DNA of 64,000 bases from Planctomycetota bacterium (GTDB taxonomy: Bacteria > Planctomycetota > UBA1135). The stretch is taken from contig JAAESM010000004.1 in NCBI GenBank assembly GCA_024229395.1, positions 124,001 through 188,000 of the forward strand, given 5' to 3'. The number at the start of each line of letters is the position of its first letter. Position 1 is the stretch's first letter. Positions 60,954 through 64,000 of this stretch are shown piece by piece. The notes under the pieces were generated by a model that worked only from the letters and a program-made list of their open reading frames with translations, was not told the origin of the DNA and made no database searches. The translations under genes and the position numbers were made by a program.

Positions 60954-62743
60954 GTCGACTTGCGCTGCTCTCTTTGCTTCTGTTCGGTTTTGCTTGTGCC
61001 AGCAATCCTGCTCGCAGTGAATATGATTTCGCAGCCGAGTTTGCCCAGGTTCAAGAATTCCTCTGGAACGGTGAGACCGAAGACGCAATCCAATATTTGG
61101 AGCCGTTGCGCTGGTCGGAAAGTGGCAGCGTGGCATTGGAAAGACTACGCCAGGACTTGCGCCTGAATCTTGGCCAACGAGAACAGGTCATCGCCGAAAT
61201 CCAGCAATGGGATCGCGAGCTTCCGCGCCATCCTGATCTACGTTATCTGCAAGCGCGCCTATTGGAGGATCCAATCGGCCGCTATGAAGGCTTGCACCTC
61301 CTGCATCGTCAATACCCGCAACATATTTGGGCGCGCTTAGGTCTGGTCGCAACCGCCCAGGCGCTGGGGCGCTGGCAAAGAGCAGAGCGATGGTTCGGCA
61401 CGCCCGAAGCCAGTGGCGGCAGCGGCGCTTTCCTGCGTGTGGTTCAAGCTCGCCTGTTGGCACATAAGAACAACACTTCGGCTGCGCTGAGGCTTCTGGA
61501 GAAGGATGCCTACGAACTTCACGTCGAGCGATCTGTGATTGAGTATTTGAACCTGGCTTCCAATAGCGGCAACAACAAGGAAGCTCGTCGGGCGCGCTCC
61601 GAGTTGAACCTGCGCCGCGTGAATCAAAGGCCACGTGACCGCGCCGAGCGTATCGATTTGGCATTCCAGCGGCTGATCGGCGAATGGCCTCACATTAAAG
61701 ATCTCTCCCTCGAGGAGATTTTGGTCAAGCTTGATCAGTGGGCACATCAAGCCGGCGCGCCCGCAGGTTGGACCAAGGTTCCACGTTACAGCTTGGCCGG
61801 CGTTGCGCAGATGGTGCGGCCCGAAACTGACGCCGGTGGTGTCACTGCGGAATGGGCGAAGGCCGGGCGCTACCTCTTGGCTGGCTCCGCCTACGGCCGT
61901 GGCAATGAACTGCATCTGTTGCGCGGCGTGGTCGTCATGCGCTTGGACTGGCCAGGCCATGTCAATCCCATAGAAATGGTGGCTTCACGGGGTGTGTTTA
62001 GCCCACAAAATGGTACTGCGCAAGGCGGTACCGTCTTTCGTGGTTTCTATTTGCGCTTGGACAGCATGGAACGCGGGGCCGAGCGCTTGTCGCAAGCACT
62101 GGTGAAGATGCGCACCAACAATCCAGAGTTCGCCACCTCACCAAGTGATACCTTGTGTGCCGATTTAGGCCCGTTGGAATCCCTGCAACTTCCAACTCGT
62201 TTGCGCCTACAGTCCCTTGAAGCCACAGCCAGCAGCGTACGTGATTTGGAACTGGTGCATCTGACCATGCATGAAGCCGGCCACCTCGGTGAGATCTTGA
62301 CTTGGCTGGATGAAGGTCTTCCTTTGGTCAGTGTGGGAGCCAAGTTCCTGAGTTCCCAGATGGAACTTGGGGATCCACTGCTGTGGTTGGAATACCGCGC
62401 CCAGCTACGTGCGTTAGCCAGTGGCTGGCAACCGCGATGGGCATTCGCCGAAATTCTCGATCGCGGTCAACAACCTTCCGATCCTTACTATGCAGCCTAC
62501 CGCTCCATCCTGCGTGACTTAGTGACCTTGGCTGAACACTATGGTTGGCCTCATTTGGCGCAATGGGATCAACAAGAGCCTGGCAAGATCGTGGCTTTGG
62601 CTCGCGAACTCCTGCGCCTGCATGGTTTGCAAGCCGGCCCTGATCAAGGAACCGATCGCTTGATCCAACAGCTAGTGGATTTCGATCTCCTCGAGAATTC
62701 GCCAGGCGACCGCTTTCTGCCCGTGCAACTCAACCAGGGCTAA
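60950..62743 (+). CDS. Lipoprotein with an HEAGH motif, possible metallopeptidase
   Basis: A 597-residue protein I do not recognise. A short signal peptide ends in FGFAC (C16), a non-canonical lipobox. Residues ~25-230 are helical and TPR-like (FLWNGETEDAIQYLEPLRW, ARLGLVATAQALGRWQRAER). The C-terminal ~250 residues contain H441-E-A-G-H445 in LVHLTMHEAGHLGEI, the HExxH zinc-peptidase signature, with WLDEGLPL about ten residues later providing possible metal-binding Glu. It overlaps the ribD stop by four bases (ATGA), but no riboflavin role is implied. Confidence 0.6.
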   Translation: MSRLALLSLLLFGFACASNPARSEYDFAAEFAQVQEFLWNGETEDAIQYLEPLRWSESGSVALERLRQDLRLNLGQREQVIAEIQQWDRELPRHPDLRYLQARLLEDPIGRYEGLHLLHRQYPQHIWARLGLVATAQALGRWQRAERWFGTPEASGGSGAFLRVVQARLLAHKNNTSAALRLLEKDAYELHVERSVIEYLNLASNSGNNKEARRARSELNLRRVNQRPRDRAERIDLAFQRLIGEWPHIKDLSLEEILVKLDQWAHQAGAPAGWTKVPRYSLAGVAQMVRPETDAGGVTAEWAKAGRYLLAGSAYGRGNELHLLRGVVVMRLDWPGHVNPIEMVASRGVFSPQNGTAQGGTVFRGFYLRLDSMERGAERLSQALVKMRTNNPEFATSPSDTLCADLGPLESLQLPTRLRLQSLEATASSVRDLELVHLTMHEAGHLGEILTWLDEGLPLVSVGAKFLSSQMELGDPLLWLEYRAQLRALASGWQPRWAFAEILDRGQQPSDPYYAAYRSILRDLVTLAEHYGWPHLAQWDQQEPGKIVALARELLRLHGLQAGPDQGTDRLIQQLVDFDLLENSPGDRFLPVQLNQG

Positions 62744-63037
62744 ATCAAGACGCACTGTTTGTCCCGGCGGAGAACGCATGGCCAACCATTCCGCCGCACG
62801 CCCCAAACGCAACCGTTGTGCCGGGCCCAGGTTGTCTTCGCCTTCCAGCCAACTCAGCATGGAGCGCGCTTTGACCTCAACCAAAACCAAGACCTTTGCT
62901 GGATCATGGCATAACAGGTCGACTTCGGCGTAAGGGGTACGCAGGTTACGTGCCAGCACCACCCAGCCCAGATCCTCTAGGCCACTGGAAACCAGCGATT
63001 CGGCATCGTTGCCGGCGTCTTGACGTTTACTTGGCAT
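62672..63037 (-). CDS. UPF0102 (YraN) family endonuclease-like protein
   Basis: A 121-residue protein of the restriction-endonuclease-like fold: DAESLVSSGLEDLGWVVLAR, NLRTPYAEVDLLCHDPA and LVLVEVKARSML, giving the E/D-x-x and E-x-K catalytic pattern. The cellular role of YraN is not established. Its 3' end overlaps the lipoprotein gene by 72 bases, tail to tail. Confidence 0.85.
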   Translation of the reverse strand: MPSKRQDAGNDAESLVSSGLEDLGWVVLARNLRTPYAEVDLLCHDPAKVLVLVEVKARSMLSWLEGEDNLGPAQRLRLGRAAEWLAMRSPPGQTVRLDLALVELHGQKAVAWRILEEIEIH

Positions 63038-63070
63038 TCCGCGGCAACGCCGCGAAAAAAATCAAGAAGC

Positions 63071-63520
63071 TCAAGACTTAGCGGCAGCGCCTTCCTCTAC
63101 AGGAGAAGACGCGGTTCGCGACACAGCGATACGGTCAAATTTCAGACGCACCGTATCCGACACCTTCAAGGTGATAGTGTGATCATCCAAAGAGGCCACC
63201 GTGCCATGCAGGCCACCGGCCGTCACGACCTGATCACCTTTTTTGATACTGGTCTGGAATGTTTCTCGCTGCTTCTTGCGCTTACCCTCCGGACGAATCA
63301 CGAAGAGGTACATGAACACGAAAAGCATCGCGAGCATGATCCAGAAGCCGGTAGAGCTCCCTGCGTCTTCGTCATTGTCGGTGGCGGCAGCACCTGGCTC
63401 TAGACCGACGACCACCTCCGTGTTGGCGGCGTTGTTGGCAGAGGCACTCTCCTCGGCGAAGTTGATGTTGGGACGTTCGCCCTCTTGGAAGGTCAGCATG
63501 ATTTCGTGGTTGTCTCGCAT
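63071..63520 (-). CDS. yajC: Sec translocon accessory protein YajC
   Basis: YajC associates with SecDF in the inner membrane. The 149-residue protein has an atypical ~60-residue acidic N-terminus, one membrane helix (FWIMLAMLFVFMYLFVIRP), and the family hallmark RPEGKRKKQRETFQTSIKKG, then GDQVVTAGGLHGTVASLDDH. secD and secF are not adjacent here. An upstream ATG at 63553 overlaps the -10 box, so 63520 (MRDNHEI) or 63499 (MLTFQEG) is the likely start. Confidence 0.88.
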   Translation of the reverse strand: MRDNHEIMLTFQEGERPNINFAEESASANNAANTEVVVGLEPGAAATDNDEDAGSSTGFWIMLAMLFVFMYLFVIRPEGKRKKQRETFQTSIKKGDQVVTAGGLHGTVASLDDHTITLKVSDTVRLKFDRIAVSRTASSPVEEGAAAKS

Positions 63521-63551
63521 GATTCCGTCGCTTACGCGATAATGACCGGGC

Positions 63552-63557
63552 ATTCTA
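63552..63557 (-). promoter_or_regulatory. TAGAAT -10 box of yajC
   Basis: TAGAAT on the minus strand, followed by GCCCGG. It overlaps the first in-frame ATG (63553) of the yajC frame, which argues for a downstream start. Confidence 0.45.
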
Positions 63558-63572
63558 ACGTCTGCACGTCAA

Positions 63573-64000
63573 ATGAGCACGGAACGAGTTCTAGTAGCCC
63601 TCTCTGGGGGGGTAGATTCCAGCGTCGCGGCCTTGCTGCTCCAGCAACAGGGCTACGAGGTCATTGGCGTATTCCTACGCAACGGCATCGACAAGCCGCT
63701 TGGCGCCGCAGCCAGCAATAAGCAGGGCTGCTGTTCGGTCGAAGATTCGCGCGATGCCGCGCTGGTCGCTGATCGACTCGGCATCGCCTTCCATGCGGTC
63801 GACATGGAGCAGGAGTTCGATGGCATCATGGATTACTTCGCCGGGGAATATCGCCGCGGTCATACACCTAATCCATGCGTGCTGTGCAATCGCGACATTA
63901 AGTTCGGTGCCATGTGGAAGCTGGCCGATGCCGTCGGCGCCCAGTACTTGGCCACTGGTCACTACGCACGGGTGATCCAAAGCGAGCAAGGGGCGCAGCT
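63573..64000 (+). CDS. mnmA: tRNA-specific 2-thiouridylase, 3' end cut by window
   Basis: The first ~142 residues of the enzyme that thiolates U34 of tRNA-Lys, -Glu and -Gln. The PP-loop is SGGVDSSVAA, followed by GVFLRNG, TPNPCVLCNRDIKFG with the catalytic Cys, and LATGHYARV. The ATG at 63573 is divergent from yajC by 52 bases. Confidence 0.95.
   Translation, partial: MSTERVLVALSGGVDSSVAALLLQQQGYEVIGVFLRNGIDKPLGAAASNKQGCCSVEDSRDAALVADRLGIAFHAVDMEQEFDGIMDYFAGEYRRGHTPNPCVLCNRDIKFGAMWKLADAVGAQYLATGHYARVIQSEQGAQ

Overview
This window is a dense, almost purely housekeeping stretch of a Gram-negative bacterial chromosome of moderately high G+C, with about 61 protein genes, two tRNAs and no rRNA, CRISPR array, insertion sequence or prophage that I can see. 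No gap between genes exceeds 300 bases. Two cell-envelope features are directly readable: a diderm wall with lipid A/Kdo/heptose chemistry (lpxH, waaA, gmhB) and peptidoglycan (murA). A protein joining TPR repeats to two RNA-polymerase-alpha-CTD-like modules, an endonuclease-III-like protein with a WNEAR motif and a lysine tail, a DUF1573-like lipoprotein beside a sulfatase-fold enzyme, and Ala/Glu-rich tails on ribosomal proteins S1 and S16 together suggest Planctomycetota or a close relative. That is an inference from family knowledge, not a phylogenetic result.

Layout. 1-3.6 kb: end of pheT, an exopolysaccharide sugar transferase and a DUF5658-like membrane protein. 3.6-5.6 kb (minus): gmhB, a degenerate receiver/histidine-kinase-like protein and a small membrane protein. 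5.6-15.6 kb: a LOG-family hydrolase, efp, rpoN, an agmatinase-like ureohydrolase, an NtrC-type activator, lpxH, cmk, rpsA and a lipoprotein. 15.5-24.7 kb: tyrS, a sulfatase-fold lipoprotein with a DUF1573-like partner, glyA, mtnA, purE-ruvA and the TPR/alpha-CTD protein. 24.8-32.8 kb: murA, ffh, rpsP, the EndoIII-like protein, maf, rpmE, prfA, a membrane protein and prmC. 32.9-41.2 kb: a PilZ protein, ssb, moaD-moaE, an MBL hydrolase, ETF-QO, pepA, an M20 peptidase and gltA. 41.3-44.2 kb: tRNA with UAA anticodon, DUF423, tRNA-Cys, a NIL-domain protein and a large repeat-rich zinc-ribbon membrane protein. 44.3-51 kb: uvrB-uvrC, xerD-like recombinase, dksA-like gene, lspA and pyrD. 51-64 kb: secA, waaA, metK-ahcY-prepilin-miaB-ribD-lipoprotein, then yraN, yajC and the start of mnmA.

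The strongest unannotated signal is regulatory. The hexamer TAGAAT (and variants TAGGAT, TAGACT, TAGTAT) recurs a few bases to a few tens of bases upstream of start codons, in the sense direction. It reads as a sigma-70-type -10 box that often leaves almost no 5' leader, and in three places its first three bases are the TAG stop codon of the gene before. Some divergent pairs appear to share one overlapping, near-symmetric -10 box. Shine-Dalgarno sequences are weak or absent at most starts. Other points worth attention are a short-variable-arm tRNA with a UAA anticodon, a histidine-kinase-like protein without its phosphoacceptor histidine, a pseudopilin embedded in the SAM-cycle operon, a sulfatase-fold enzyme without the formylglycine Cys/Ser, and an unrecognised lipoprotein with an HEAGH motif. 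I did not find a defence island or another clearly novel multi-gene system.
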